From Mycobacterium sp. Z3061 (GTDB lineage: Bacteria > Actinomycetota > Actinomycetes > Mycobacteriales > Mycobacteriaceae): a DNA stretch of 64,000 nt. Positions 17,884 to 27,709 of this stretch are shown piece after piece. The stretch lies in the NCBI RefSeq assembly GCF_031583025.1, contig NZ_CP134062.1, positions 1,860,001 through 1,924,000 of the forward strand. Reading direction: 5' to 3'. The notes beneath the pieces are model-generated. The model did no database searches, had not been told where the DNA came from, and saw nothing but the letters and a program-made list of their open reading frames with translations. A program made the translations under genes and the position numbers. How positions within the stretch are numbered: position 1 is the stretch's first letter; each line of letters opens with the position of its first letter.

Positions 17884-19113
17884 GTGAGTGCGGAAGTGGC
17901 AGGAATATGGGCCGAAGCGGACGGCCGCGCAGCCACTGCCGAAGAGATCCATCCAGCCGCCCGGCTAGCGGGCGGTGGGCTCCTGGTCGCCGCGGTGGTC
18001 CTGACGGCGCTGAACCTGCGACCCGCGCTCACCAGCGTGGGGCCCCTCCTCGGCGCGATGCGCGAATCGCTCGGCGCCTCGGCCACCTGGGCGGGCGTGC
18101 TCACCACGTTGCCCGGATTGTGTTTTGCCGCAGCGGGACTCGCTGCGCCGTGGCTGGCCCGCCGAGTCGGCCTGCAGCACGCAATCAGCGCCGCGTTGGC
18201 GATATTGGTCGTCGGCCTGTTGCTGCGCGTACTGGGCGGTCCCTTCGTGGTCATCGGGGGGACGGTGGTGGCCACCGCCGGCATCGCGTTGGTCAATGTG
18301 TTGATTCCGGTGGTCATCAAGGGGTCGTTCCCCGCTCAGATCGGGGTGATGACGGGCATCTACACCGCTGCCCTGCAGGGTGGCGGCGCGATGGGATCGG
18401 CGCTGACACCGCTGATGGAGTCCGCGTTCGGAAGTTGGCGTGGTGCGCTCGGCGGCTGGGCCGTCCTTGCGCTGCTGGCTCTCATCGCCTGGCTTTTCGG
18501 CGCCCGGGGAGTGAGTACCGTCGAGCTCCCGGCTCGCCCCACCGGCGGATCGCTGCTCCGAAATCGCTTGGCATGGACGGTAACCCTGTTCTTCGGCTTC
18601 CAGTCCACACTCGCGTACATCATATTGGGCTGGCTGCCCGAAGTGTTCATCGACAGCGGTGTGCCGAAGGCGACCGCAGGGATGCTTGCCGGCCTCGTGT
18701 CGCTGATCGCCGTGCCGATCAGTATTTTCCTCGCGCCGATGGCCGCCCGATCCGCCAGTCAGAGCGGCTGGATCGTGGCGCTGGGCGTCATCGGACTCGT
18801 CGGCGTCATCGGCCTGCTGGTTGATCCGGCAGCGGCGCCGCTGTTATGGAGTGTGCTCGTCGGCCTGGGTCTGAGCGTATTTTCGTTGGCGCTCACCGTG
18901 ATTGCGCTACGCGCGCGCACCACCGAGGATACTGCTCAGTTGTCGGGGATGGCGCAGGGCTTCGGGTACCTGCTTGCCGGCATCGGCCCCTTCCTGTTCG
19001 GGGTGCTTCATGATGTCACCAGTGGGTGGACCGTGCCGTGGATCTTCGTCCTCGTGATCTACGTTCTGCAGATGACGATGGGCGCGCTGGCGGGCCGCAA
19101 CCGCTACGTCTGA
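17884..19113 (+). CDS. MFS transporter (CynX/NimT type)
   Basis: 409 residues, about 12 membrane segments, with LNLRPALTSVGPLL near the first helix, a hallmark of the CynX/NimT subfamily (cyanate, nitroimidazole and other anions). It starts at GTG 17884, 47 bp from the divergent FCD regulator. Substrate unknown. Confidence 0.85.
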   Translation: MSAEVAGIWAEADGRAATAEEIHPAARLAGGGLLVAAVVLTALNLRPALTSVGPLLGAMRESLGASATWAGVLTTLPGLCFAAAGLAAPWLARRVGLQHAISAALAILVVGLLLRVLGGPFVVIGGTVVATAGIALVNVLIPVVIKGSFPAQIGVMTGIYTAALQGGGAMGSALTPLMESAFGSWRGALGGWAVLALLALIAWLFGARGVSTVELPARPTGGSLLRNRLAWTVTLFFGFQSTLAYIILGWLPEVFIDSGVPKATAGMLAGLVSLIAVPISIFLAPMAARSASQSGWIVALGVIGLVGVIGLLVDPAAAPLLWSVLVGLGLSVFSLALTVIALRARTTEDTAQLSGMAQGFGYLLAGIGPFLFGVLHDVTSGWTVPWIFVLVIYVLQMTMGALAGRNRYV

Positions 19114-19146
19114 TACCGACGGCAGGCGCGCGATAGATTGCTACTC

Positions 19147-19950
19147 GTGAGCGAAGACAGAGTCCGCGTGCGGATCGACGACAACGGTGTGGCAACGGCA
19201 ACGATGGTGCGCGCCGACAAGCACAATGCGCTCGACCAGGCGATGTTCGAAGCCCTGGTGGATGCCGCCGCACAACTCAAGGGCGACACCGCGGTCCGCG
19301 CGGTCGTTCTGCACGGTGAGGGCAAGAGCTTCTGCTCGGGTCTGGACGTGGCAAGTTTCATGGGCGGCGAGCGCGGCACGGGCGTGCTGTTGACCCGGGA
19401 CGAAGACCGGCCGGCGAACCTCGCCCAGCGGGTGAGCTACGACTGGTCTCTGGTACCCGCGCCAGTCATCGCCGCAATACACGGCAACTGCTTCGGTGGC
19501 GGTCTGCAGATCGCGCTCGGCGCAGACATCCGGATCGCCGCGCCGGACGCCAAGCTCAGCGTCATGGAGATCAAGTGGGGACTCGTTCCCGACATGGGCA
19601 TCACCCAGGCACTGCCGAGACTTCTGCCGATCGACGTCGCGAAAGAGTTGACGTTCACCGGCCGCATCGTTTCCGGCAGCGAGGGCTCCGAGCTCGGCCT
19701 GGTCACCCGGACGGACGCGGACCCGTTGGCGGCAGCCCTGGCACTCGCGAACGAGATCGCATCAAAGTCGCCGCATGCGATCCGTGCCGCGAAGCGCTTG
19801 TATGACGAAACCTGGGTCAGCAATGACCCCAGGGCTGCGCTCGCGCTCGAATCAGAGCTGCAAACCGGACTGATCGGCTCGCCCAACCAGATCGCTGCCG
19901 TGGTGGCTGGAATGTCCGGGGAGCGGCCGGTTTTCGCTGACCCCGCTTAA
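19147..19950 (+). CDS. Enoyl-CoA hydratase/isomerase (crotonase family)
   Basis: 267 residues with the crotonase CoA pocket (KSFCSGLDV) and the second oxyanion element (IHGNCFGGGLQIALGADIRI). The position where hydratases have the first catalytic Glu reads FGGGLQIALG (Gln), while the later segment MEIKWGLVPDMG has Glu. It may therefore not be a standard hydratase. GTG 19147 is preferred over the TTG at 19138. Confidence 0.88.
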   Translation: MSEDRVRVRIDDNGVATATMVRADKHNALDQAMFEALVDAAAQLKGDTAVRAVVLHGEGKSFCSGLDVASFMGGERGTGVLLTRDEDRPANLAQRVSYDWSLVPAPVIAAIHGNCFGGGLQIALGADIRIAAPDAKLSVMEIKWGLVPDMGITQALPRLLPIDVAKELTFTGRIVSGSEGSELGLVTRTDADPLAAALALANEIASKSPHAIRAAKRLYDETWVSNDPRAALALESELQTGLIGSPNQIAAVVAGMSGERPVFADPA

Positions 19951-19964
19951 CGCCCCATCCGCTG

Positions 19965-20852
19965 TCAGGGCTGACGCGCGACGATCACGGGGACTTTAGC
20001 CTTGTTGACCGCCGCCGCCCCGACCGATCCCAGCAACGTGCCGCGGAGCCTGCTGCAGCCGTGGCTGCCGACCACGAGCAGTTGCGCCCGTTTGGACGCC
20101 TCGATCAGGCACCGTGCCGGGTCGCCGATTTCGATGGTGCGGGTGATCGGCACATCTGGATAGCGTTCGTGCCACCCCGCCAGCCGCTCGGCAAGGCTCT
20201 CCTCTTCTTCGGACAGCTGAGCGTCCCATTTGGAGTCTTGGAAGGATGGCCGGGAGCTGGAAACCCAGGGTTCGGTCCAGGCGTGCAAAGCGATGAGGCC
20301 GACACCACGGCGGGCGGCTGCCGCTAATGCGATAGCCGTCGCCGCTTCCGAGGCCGGCGAGCCGTCGATGCCCACCAGCACCGGTGCCCGCGCGACATTG
20401 CCGATGTTGGTTTGGTCGTCATGGACCACGGCGACCGGGCAATGCGCGTGGTAAACCAACGCCGAACTCACCGACCCGAGGCCGCCCCGGGCAGACACGC
20501 CGCCATGTCCCCGGTAACCGACCACGACCATCTCCACCTGAGCGGACAGGTCGACAAGCGTCGGGATCGGGGCCGAATTGAGCACCTTCGTGTCGATCTG
20601 CAACGGACCGTACCCATCGGCGCTCGCCTCGGCGACCCGGGCCGCCGCGTCGATGACATCGTGGGTCCGATCGCCCTGTCGCTGCCTACCGCCGGCCGCG
20701 AGCCACTCCGGTAGGGGAGCGTCGGATAGATGGACCAGAGCCAACGGCGCATTCCGCAGTGCTGCATCACGGGCCGCCCAACGGACGGCGCCCAGTGCCG
20801 CTGCCGAGCCGTCGACGCATACCAAGATCGCGCCTCGTGGTGGTTGCCACAT
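19965..20852 (-). CDS. Universal stress protein, two USP domains
   Basis: 295 residues with tandem UspA domains. Each ends with the ATP-binding GxxGxxxxxxxxxG pattern (GYRGHGGVSARGGLGSVS, GSHGCSRLRGTLLGSVG). The beginning is GAILVCVDGSAAA for domain 1 and VLVGIDGSPAS for domain 2. Tandem ATP-binding USPs in mycobacteria respond to hypoxia and redox stress. ATG 20852 opens the domain. The much longer open frame upstream is antisense to the PE hydrolase 2 region. Confidence 0.9.
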   Translation of the reverse strand: MWQPPRGAILVCVDGSAAALGAVRWAARDAALRNAPLALVHLSDAPLPEWLAAGGRQRQGDRTHDVIDAAARVAEASADGYGPLQIDTKVLNSAPIPTLVDLSAQVEMVVVGYRGHGGVSARGGLGSVSSALVYHAHCPVAVVHDDQTNIGNVARAPVLVGIDGSPASEAATAIALAAAARRGVGLIALHAWTEPWVSSSRPSFQDSKWDAQLSEEEESLAERLAGWHERYPDVPITRTIEIGDPARCLIEASKRAQLLVVGSHGCSRLRGTLLGSVGAAAVNKAKVPVIVARQP

Positions 20853-21105
20853 GTCCGCAGCATCGCTGAGGGAGGCCACGACCATCAGGGCCGAAGTGAC
20901 GCAAGCAGAGGGACCAAAGACACCGATCGAAGTCCCGGCCGTTACCGATTTTCTCCGGATTCCACTAACGATTCGGCGATGCCAACGATAGATTTCGTAA
21001 AGGCGGGTGACTCGTCCGAGTCGGTTTGATGAGCGCGGCAGGCGGATCGATCTTGATTCTGCCTGAAAAAGGATTGGGCCACGGGGGGATTGAGGGGGAG
21101 ATGTC

Positions 21106-22509
21106 ATGTCGTTGATGGTTGTGCCGGAGTGGGTTACAGCCGCGGCAGCGGATGCCGCGGATGTCGCCTCGGCGATCGGCGCTGCCAACGCAGCTGCGGT
21201 AGCGCCGACGACCGGCCTGCTCGCTGCGGCCGAAGACGAGGTATCGGCGGCCATCGCGGAACTGTTCTCCGCTCACGGCGAGGGCTATCAGGCGCTGAGT
21301 GCCCAGGTCGCACGGTTCCACAGCCAGTTCGTGCAGACCCTGACGAACGCCAGCGGCGCCTATGCCGCCGCGGAGGCCGCCAGCGCCGCGCCGCTGCAGA
21401 CGTTCGAGCAGACCGTCACCCTCTTCCAGCGGGAGATCGCACAGTTCCCCACCGGCGTCGCCGCCGGCTTCAACCGGATAGCCAACGAAGTCTTCACGAC
21501 TATCTTCGGCGCGACGGCCGGTCCGCCCATTCCCGCGGGGCAGACGGGCACCTACACCGGCTCGCCGTCGTTGCTCACGAGATTCGAAGAGGCGTTGCTG
21601 TACCCGGTCAAGCCGCTGCTGAGTCTGTCGGGGCTGGACACCTACATCGCGACGCCCGGTAACCCCATATTGCAATTACTGGCCAGCGATGTTCCGCCGT
21701 TATCTTGGTTCCTGGGCAATTCCCCGCCACCGTTGTTGAATCTGCTGCTCGACGAGACGGTCTCCTACAGCACCTACGACAATCCCACCGGCGGAACCAT
21801 GAGCGTCGTGCACATCACGCCGGCCAATCCCACCGGCGAGCAGGTTGTCGCCATTCACGGAGGCGCCTTCATTTTCCCGCCGTCCTTCCTGCACTGGATT
21901 CACTATTCGGTGATGGCCTACCAAACCGGCGCGACCATTCAGGTGCCGATCTATCCGTTGCTTCAGCAAGGAGGTACGGCCGGGCTCGTCGTGCCGATGA
22001 TGGCGAACTTTGTCGCAGCGCAAACCGCGCACTACGGCACGCCGTACGTCAGCGTCATCGGCGACTCCGCGGGCGGAAATCTCGCGCTGGCGGCCGTCCA
22101 GCAGATGGTGCTCAACGGTGCGCAAATGCCGTCGTCCATGGTCCTGCTGTCTCCCTGGCTCGATCTGTCGATGACCAACCCGAACATCGCGTTCGTCCAG
22201 GACCCGTTGCTGCCCGTCGGGCTGGCCCAGCAGTTCGGCAGACAGTGGGCCGGCAACCTGCCCATCAACAATCCCTGGGTGAGCCCGATCAACGGCTCGC
22301 TGGCCGGCCTCCCGCCGACAACTGTCTACACCGGCAATCTGGACATACTCTCCCCGGATGCATTGGTGCTGAAGGCAAATGCCGCGATCGCCAATGCGCC
22401 GCTCAACTTCGTACTGGCCAACGGCCAAATCCACGACTGGCTCATTCTCACCCTGGACGGGCCCGCATACTGGCACCAGATCAACCAGGAACTCGGTATC
22501 GCGGCCTGA
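21106..22509 (+). CDS. PE-domain alpha/beta hydrolase (LipY-like) 2
   Basis: 467 residues: PE domain (1-95), a longer linker than its paralogues (about 95-185) with [13 protein letters not shown], then a hydrolase domain with HGGAF, nucleophile GDSAGG and a likely catalytic His in QIHDWL. GGGGGAG lies just upstream of the ATG. The family exports such enzymes through ESX-5, and a cell-surface lipase/esterase role is inferred. It shares the terminal ELGIAA with the other two. Confidence 0.9.
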   Translation: MSLMVVPEWVTAAAADAADVASAIGAANAAAVAPTTGLLAAAEDEVSAAIAELFSAHGEGYQALSAQVARFHSQFVQTLTNASGAYAAAEAASAAPLQTFEQTVTLFQREIAQFPTGVAAGFNRIANEVFTTIFGATAGPPIPAGQTGTYTGSPSLLTRFEEALLYPVKPLLSLSGLDTYIATPGNPILQLLASDVPPLSWFLGNSPPPLLNLLLDETVSYSTYDNPTGGTMSVVHITPANPTGEQVVAIHGGAFIFPPSFLHWIHYSVMAYQTGATIQVPIYPLLQQGGTAGLVVPMMANFVAAQTAHYGTPYVSVIGDSAGGNLALAAVQQMVLNGAQMPSSMVLLSPWLDLSMTNPNIAFVQDPLLPVGLAQQFGRQWAGNLPINNPWVSPINGSLAGLPPTTVYTGNLDILSPDALVLKANAAIANAPLNFVLANGQIHDWLILTLDGPAYWHQINQELGIAA

Positions 22510-22536
22510 TCGCGCATCGGGCTGTGCGGGGCACTC

Positions 22537-22836
22537 TTGTCCAATCGAGCGGCGGAACCCACCGACGACGGGCACTACCTCGTCATCGACGGTCGCAGAT
22601 GGCGCGCGACCGATCCGCTGATTCCCGAGGACCGCAGGCAAGAGCTGGTTCGGATCTTGATGGCGTGGCGCCGAGAGGTGCGTCTTACCAAGGGAACGCC
22701 TGAGGAATCGACGGCCCGAGCGGGCGTGAATGCCGCGAAAGTCGCTCTCGGAGAACGTGGCTCACCGCCGTGGTGGGAGGCGAGCGCGGAGCAACGCCGC
22801 GCGCGGTGGCAGGCCGAGGTGGGCGAGCCCAGCTGA
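22537..22836 (+). CDS. Conserved small actinobacterial protein
   Basis: 99 residues from TTG. The YLVIDGRRWRATDPLIPE motif and the later KVALGERG-PPWWE segment match a widespread mycobacterial/actinobacterial family sometimes labelled, without support, as a biopolymer transporter. No signal or membrane helix. Function unknown. Follows the PE hydrolase by 27 bp. Confidence 0.75.
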   Translation: MSNRAAEPTDDGHYLVIDGRRWRATDPLIPEDRRQELVRILMAWRREVRLTKGTPEESTARAGVNAAKVALGERGSPPWWEASAEQRRARWQAEVGEPS

Positions 22837-22846
22837 GCTCAGAGCC

Positions 22847-23440
22847 TCAATCGTGGGTGCGACGCCCGGCGTTGCCGAGTAGGGATGTCAAGAGCAGCTC
22901 GAAGGCTCGGTCGTCCTGCGATGGCGGAGCCAACCGCGCGAGCAGCACCGAACCCTGGACAAGCTCTGAGACCGCCGCGTACGTCTCCTGAGCCGTCTGC
23001 TCATCGAGACCGGCACCGATCATGCTGGCGATCGCCTTCTCCGTTTCCTGTGCGCCGAGCCGGCGGGCCAAGGGGCTGAGCGCACCGCGAATGAGGATGA
23101 GGTCCGTCAACACCGGATCGCCGAGGAAGGTCTTTCGCACTCCTCGCGCGTGTGCCATCAAAGACTTGCGCCAGTCGTCCGATTCCGCGAAGGGCGGGAA
23201 ACCGCTGCGGCGCAACGCGCGATCGGTCATGGCATCGAGAAGCTCCGACTTGTTGCGGACATGCCAGTAGATGCTGGTGACTCCGACGCCCAGCGATTTG
23301 GCGACCAGGGGGATGCTCAGCTCGTCGACTGACGACTCGGCTGCTATCGCGAAGGCGGTATCCACGATCGTGTCTGCGGTCAGCGAGCCTCGCGCTCGTC
23401 GGCGTGGTTGCGGCGGCGCCTTCTCGCGCGGCGGTGGCAT
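22847..23440 (-). CDS. TetR-family regulator
   Basis: 197 residues. The N-terminal helix-turn-helix (LSIPLVAKSLGVGVTSIYWH) is followed by VRNKSELLDAM, the TetR linker. The C-terminal half is the AcrR-like helical effector domain. It starts 1 bp after the stop of the oxidoreductase gene and is co-transcribed with it. It probably autoregulates the pair through the dyads at 24588-24616. Confidence 0.9.
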   Translation of the reverse strand: MPPPREKAPPQPRRRARGSLTADTIVDTAFAIAAESSVDELSIPLVAKSLGVGVTSIYWHVRNKSELLDAMTDRALRRSGFPPFAESDDWRKSLMAHARGVRKTFLGDPVLTDLILIRGALSPLARRLGAQETEKAIASMIGAGLDEQTAQETYAAVSELVQGSVLLARLAPPSQDDRAFELLLTSLLGNAGRRTHD

Positions 23441-23441
23441 C

Positions 23442-24548
23442 TCAGCGGCGGGTCTGGCGGGTCACGATCGAGGGGCCAGACAGGGGCGCCGGCACGAGTC
23501 CGGATGGGGCGTCGATCACCGCGGGTATCGCGTTGATCGCCGCCATGGCCGTTGCCGCGACGCCAGGGTTCGTGGTGTCGCCCGGCGTCGGGTCGAGATG
23601 GAGGTCGAGCGTCATGCTGGGCGAGCCTTCGACGCGGAACACCATTCCGCCTCGGCCGGGTTGTGCTGGGGGCGGCCAGGATTCGGGCCACGGCGTAGAG
23701 GTCACCGTGGCGAAATATTGAACCGACACGACTGGCCGCTCGTCGTGAATCGCGGAGAGCTGCCAGCGGTGAGCGCAGATCATGTCCTTCGGAATCACAC
23801 CGAGTGCGGTGTCGAGGTCGTGCGGAGCCAGGATCGTCTCCCAGTCCAGCGCCACCGTGTCGACGTCGACGCCGAGCGTGTCAGCGACGTAGCGCACCAC
23901 GGGTTCCCAGTCGTTGTTCACCTTGCCGACCGCGATGCGGATAGGAATGTGGCCGTCCGGCTTCCCGAAACCCATTGACTCGTGCAGGACTTCCCATATC
24001 GGGTAGGCCAGGTCGAGGTCGAGCGCGTACTCGTCCATCCGGTACGAATTGACCACGCCGGCGCCCGCCAATAAGGCGGTGGGCAGGTTCAGGCTCACGA
24101 AGCCCGGTTCGCAGCCGGTCGCATAGAAGGTCGCGCCACCCTTTTCCGCGGCTCGCTCTATCGGTTCGCGCCAATTGGCCGGGGCCGCTTTGGGATAGAC
24201 CATCGGGATCGCGGAGATGGTGACGACGTTGATGCCGGCATCCAGGTAGCCGACGATGTCGGCGATCACCTCGTCCTCGCGCCTGACAGCGGTCGCGCAG
24301 TACGCGACGCAATCCGGCTTCGCGTCCAGAACTTCAGTGACGTCGCCCGTCGCCGTGATGCCCACATCGGGACGCCCGCACAACTGACCCGCATCCGCGC
24401 CGATCTTCCCCGGCGAGGACACTTTGACCCCGACCAGATCCAGTGCCGGGTCATCGATGATCGCGCGCAGCGCCACGCTGCCGGTCATGCCGGTGCCGAC
24501 ATGAAAGACCCGCCGCCGGGCGGCTGTACTGCCACAAGATTGAGCCAC
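23442..24548 (-). CDS. NAD(P)-binding dihydrodipicolinate-reductase-like oxidoreductase
   Basis: 368 residues with an N-terminal Rossmann motif (VFHVGTGMTGSVALRAI) and DapB-like topology. A long C-terminal part contains MDEYALDLDL and WEVLHESMGFG. This type occurs in actinobacteria next to TetR genes and is similar to amine or 2,4-diaminopentanoate dehydrogenases. The substrate is not readable. First gene of a two-gene operon with the TetR at 22847. Confidence 0.8.
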   Translation of the reverse strand: MAQSCGSTAARRRVFHVGTGMTGSVALRAIIDDPALDLVGVKVSSPGKIGADAGQLCGRPDVGITATGDVTEVLDAKPDCVAYCATAVRREDEVIADIVGYLDAGINVVTISAIPMVYPKAAPANWREPIERAAEKGGATFYATGCEPGFVSLNLPTALLAGAGVVNSYRMDEYALDLDLAYPIWEVLHESMGFGKPDGHIPIRIAVGKVNNDWEPVVRYVADTLGVDVDTVALDWETILAPHDLDTALGVIPKDMICAHRWQLSAIHDERPVVSVQYFATVTSTPWPESWPPPAQPGRGGMVFRVEGSPSMTLDLHLDPTPGDTTNPGVAATAMAAINAIPAVIDAPSGLVPAPLSGPSIVTRQTRR

Positions 24549-24587
24549 AGGCGTTGCCTCCCAAACGATGCCGCGATCGTCAACCGA

Positions 24588-24616
24588 TACTGTAGATCAA
24601 TCCAGTAACCTTTACT
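24588..24616. promoter_or_regulatory. Overlapping dyads upstream of oxidoreductase-TetR operon
   Basis: TACTG-n10-CAGTA (24588-24607) overlaps AGTAA-CCT-TTACT (24604-24616), 40-70 bp upstream of the oxidoreductase start. The position is ideal for repression by the TetR that ends the operon. Confidence 0.5.
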
Positions 24617-24618
24617 AG

Positions 24619-25230
24619 TCAATCACTCGACAACAATCCGGCTCGTGCCGCATTGAGTGCGACGCTCACCGCCCGGGCGATGAGGGCCTCGTCGATGGGT
24701 TCGCCGGTGGTGACCATGCGATAGAACAGCGGAGCCCGAAAGGTGGTCAGTAACGCGTGGGCGTCGCACGTGGCGGGGAGCTCACCCCGGTCGATCGCCT
24801 GGGCCACAAGCGGAATGGCGCGCTCTGCCTGGTAGTCGAAGTAGCGCCGGGTAGCTGCGCTGAGCTGCGATGAGCGCAAACCCGCGGTCAGCACCATCGC
24901 GACAACCTGGCGCCCGATGCCACCGTTGAGCGCGGTCGCCAGTTCGTTGCCGAGCGCGAGCAGGTCGGTCTCGATGTTGCCGGTGTCGGGCGCCGGCAGG
25001 GCTTCCAGTGACCATGTGGTGAGCGCGTCCACCACCAGGTCGTCGAGGGTGGGCCAGCGTCGATAGACGGTGGTCTTGTTCACGCCGGCGCGGGATGCCA
25101 CCGCGTCCACGCTCAGCGCCGCATACCCGCCGCCGACGAGTTCGTCCAGGGTGGCGGCAAGGACCGCTTGGCGCACCCGCGCGCTGCGACCGCCAGTGCG
25201 CACCCCTCTCGTCATCTGCCGGTTTTCCAC
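24619..25230 (-). CDS. TetR-family regulator
   Basis: 203 residues. HTH ALSVDAVASRAGVNKTTVYRR is followed by the WPTLDDLV linker, with a TetR_C-like ligand domain. Divergent from the MDR oxidoreductase at 25333, and the likely regulator of it. ATG 25215 (MTRGVR) is an alternative start. Confidence 0.9.
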   Translation of the reverse strand: MENRQMTRGVRTGGRSARVRQAVLAATLDELVGGGYAALSVDAVASRAGVNKTTVYRRWPTLDDLVVDALTTWSLEALPAPDTGNIETDLLALGNELATALNGGIGRQVVAMVLTAGLRSSQLSAATRRYFDYQAERAIPLVAQAIDRGELPATCDAHALLTTFRAPLFYRMVTTGEPIDEALIARAVSVALNAARAGLLSSD

Positions 25231-25246
25231 TAATCGCCTCGCTCGG

Positions 25247-25295
25247 TTGCTTTACAGACGTGACTATGCCAGCCTGAGCTTAAAGCAACATGTTG
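25247..25295. promoter_or_regulatory. TetR operator region between TetR and MDR gene
   Basis: Arms TTGCTTTA (25247-25254) and TAAAGCAA (25281-25288) flank 26 bp. The second arm runs into a perfect CAACATGTTG palindrome (25286-25295), 37 bp before the MDR start. Two potential dimer sites fit a shared divergent promoter. Confidence 0.5.
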
Positions 25296-25332
25296 ATGCG
25301 ATAAAGGTGTGGGCGAAATTAAAGGAGAAGCG

Positions 25333-26346
25333 ATGACCGCGACGATGAAAGCGATTCAGGTGCAACGTTTCGGTGGCCCTGAGGTGCTGAGCTACGAGTC
25401 GGTACCGGTGCCCGAGTTGGGGTCAGGTGAGGTGCTCGTGCGCGTTTACGCGGTCGGCATCAATCCTCCCGACTGGTATCTGCGCGACAACTACGAGCAT
25501 GCCGACCTGCCGCCGGAGGTCAGGCCGTCGATCCCGTTGCCGGTCATTCCGGGGTCGGACGTGTCGGGTGTCGTCGAGGCGGTTGCTCCCGACGTGCACG
25601 AGTTCTCCGTCGGCGACGACGTCTTCGGCATGATCCGCTTTCCCAGCTTCGGGGACAGTGCGGCCTATGCGGAGTATGTCGCCGCGCCTGCCTCCGACCT
25701 GGCGCACAAGCCGGCCGGCATCGATCACGTCCATGCCGCAGGCGCGCCGATGTCGGGGCTGACCGCGTGGCAGTTCCTGATCGATCTCGGCCACGACGAA
25801 ACGAATCCGTTGCAGGCGCAGGCACATCGCCCGGTGCCGCTGGACGGCATGACCGTATTGGTCAACGGCGCCGCGGGTGGCGTCGGGCACATTGTCGTGC
25901 AGCTTGCGAAATGGAAAGGGGCACAGGTGATCGCCGTAGCGTCGGGCACGCACGAGTCGTTTCTGATCGACCTCGGTGCAGACAAGTTCATCGACTACAC
26001 CAAGAACCGCCCGGAGGACGTCCCGCACGACGTCGATCTTGTCCTCGACACGCTCGGAGGGCCCGCCACCAGCCGCTTCCTGCCCGCGATAAAGCCTGGC
26101 GGTGCGTTGTTTCCAGTATTCCCAGGCTTTTCCGACGCCGAGACGGCCGCGGCGCGCCGCGTCACCGTCTCGATGACCCAGGTTCGCTCCAACGGTTCAC
26201 AGCTCGCAGAGCTTGGGCGCCTGCTCGACGCGGGCACCGTACGGGTGGCGATCGACAGCACCTACCGGCTGGCCGACGCTCGTGCCGCGCATGAGCGCGC
26301 CGAGCAGGGGCATGTGCGAGGCAAACTCGTGCTCACCGTCGCCTAG
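25333..26346 (+). CDS. MDR-family NADP-dependent quinone oxidoreductase-like protein
   Basis: 337 residues. The N-terminal GroES-like domain (FGGPEVL, PVIPGSDVSGVV) and Rossmann domain (VLVNGAAGGVGHIVVQLAK) define the zinc-free quinone reductase/enone reductase group. It reduces electrophilic carbonyls or quinones with NADPH. ATG 25333 follows AAAGGAG and is preferred over 25309. Regulated most likely by the divergent TetR. Confidence 0.88.
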   Translation: MTATMKAIQVQRFGGPEVLSYESVPVPELGSGEVLVRVYAVGINPPDWYLRDNYEHADLPPEVRPSIPLPVIPGSDVSGVVEAVAPDVHEFSVGDDVFGMIRFPSFGDSAAYAEYVAAPASDLAHKPAGIDHVHAAGAPMSGLTAWQFLIDLGHDETNPLQAQAHRPVPLDGMTVLVNGAAGGVGHIVVQLAKWKGAQVIAVASGTHESFLIDLGADKFIDYTKNRPEDVPHDVDLVLDTLGGPATSRFLPAIKPGGALFPVFPGFSDAETAAARRVTVSMTQVRSNGSQLAELGRLLDAGTVRVAIDSTYRLADARAAHERAEQGHVRGKLVLTVA

Positions 26347-26378
26347 CTGTCCGGCTGAACGACCTCGGGCCGCCGGAG

Positions 26379-26846
26379 CTACCAGAGCACGCCGTGCTCG
26401 GTCGACAGGATGAAGCCGTGGTTGCCTTCGGTCTGGCAGTGCACGGCCCCCTGCTTGTCGACCGCGCAGGCACCGCCCAGGGTCTGTACCCGGTATCCGG
26501 CGGGCAGCACGGCTAAGTTGCTGGTGAAGGTCTTCGTGTCCGAATGGCGGTACTCAGCGGGGTGCATCGCGTCGGCGAAGGTCTGATTGGTGCCGGGTGG
26601 GGCGTCGGCGGGCACCGCGTCACACCCGACCGGGCCGCCGTTGGGGGCGAGGCCGCAGGACCGCCCGTCCGGTGTGGTGAAGTAGACCCACGAGCGGTAC
26701 GAGGTGGTGTAGGTGCCCGGCGCGAGCGGATAGCCGTCGAGGTTGTCCTGTGGGCCGTTGTCATCACCGGGCGCGGCTCCTGCCGGCGCGACGGAGATCG
26801 CCATCGCGCTCAACATCGCCAACGCCCCGAACCGCCATTGCCACAT
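26379..26846 (-). CDS. Exported hypothetical protein
   Basis: 155 residues with a signal peptide (cleavage near GAA-APG), then a Cys-containing domain with PLAPGTYTTSY and CxVDKQGAVHCQTEG. This resembles a mycobacterial family of small exported proteins of unknown function. It ends convergently with the MDR gene and is followed upstream by the divergent lipoprotein. Confidence 0.7.
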   Translation of the reverse strand: MWQWRFGALAMLSAMAISVAPAGAAPGDDNGPQDNLDGYPLAPGTYTTSYRSWVYFTTPDGRSCGLAPNGGPVGCDAVPADAPPGTNQTFADAMHPAEYRHSDTKTFTSNLAVLPAGYRVQTLGGACAVDKQGAVHCQTEGNHGFILSTEHGVLW

Positions 26847-26948
26847 CCGATCACCCTATGCGGCGCCGACCTGGATGTGTGGCGGACTTAGGGCCCGAAG
26901 TCCAGGGTCCTTAGTCTCTAATCGCGGCGTGTTCGGACGCCGATACTG

Positions 26949-27512
26949 GTGAGCCTGATGTGGGCAAACTTATTTCGGGCCGTTGCGGCCACGTCGACGG
27001 CACTCGCGCTGGCGGGCTGCGCCTCGACGCCGAATAAGCCTGCGGTCGCGCCGTTCACGATCATCACTGGACCATCCAGCACCACCACCTCGCGGGACCA
27101 GAACGGCGCAGGCCTGCCGCCCATGAAGCACTTCCAGATCGGCGGTGACAGCTACGGGCCGGTGCAGGACTGCCACGTCGTCGACGCCGCGGTGACCTGC
27201 ACGGCGAGTTGGGACCAGCCCTATCAAGCGGATACGTACACCGGAAGCTTCACCGGCACCCTGTCGGGGATGACGATGACGGGGACGTGGACGACCCGTC
27301 AGACCGGCCATGACGCGAAGGACCCGCGCTGCAGGTGGCAGACGGAGACGTCGGTGCCGACCACCTTCCAATTCAGCCTGGACGGAACCGTGGTGGACCG
27401 CTCCGGTCCGGGGCAATGGCGGACGACCCACAGCGGTAGTTGTTCGGGGGAGGAGTCCGGCACCAGTTCGGCCTCGGAGGGCGGTCCCAGCGCCTGGAAA
27501 GTACTTGAATAG
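26949..27512 (+). CDS. Lipoprotein of unknown function
   Basis: 187 residues from GTG. A signal peptide ends in the lipobox LAGC. The mature part has a beta-rich domain (FTGTLSGMTMTGTW). No enzymatic motif is seen. It precedes the lysis cassette by about 200 bp. The gap 27513-27709 contains no gene. Confidence 0.72.
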   Translation: MSLMWANLFRAVAATSTALALAGCASTPNKPAVAPFTIITGPSSTTTSRDQNGAGLPPMKHFQIGGDSYGPVQDCHVVDAAVTCTASWDQPYQADTYTGSFTGTLSGMTMTGTWTTRQTGHDAKDPRCRWQTETSVPTTFQFSLDGTVVDRSGPGQWRTTHSGSCSGEESGTSSASEGGPSAWKVLE

Positions 27513-27709
27513 CCGAGTAATTCCGTTGCGGCACAACGATTCAGAACATTCGCCAGGTCAGGACTTTCGACCCTATCGACGCACCCGGCTGAATGCTGTG
27601 ATGAAACCATCCTTGACGGGCGGGGTGGCAAACATCATGGGCCATAGTCGAAGTCGCTGTTGACGGGGGGCCCGGCGCTATCGTACTGGGGGTGTGGCAG
27701 GAGATTCAC

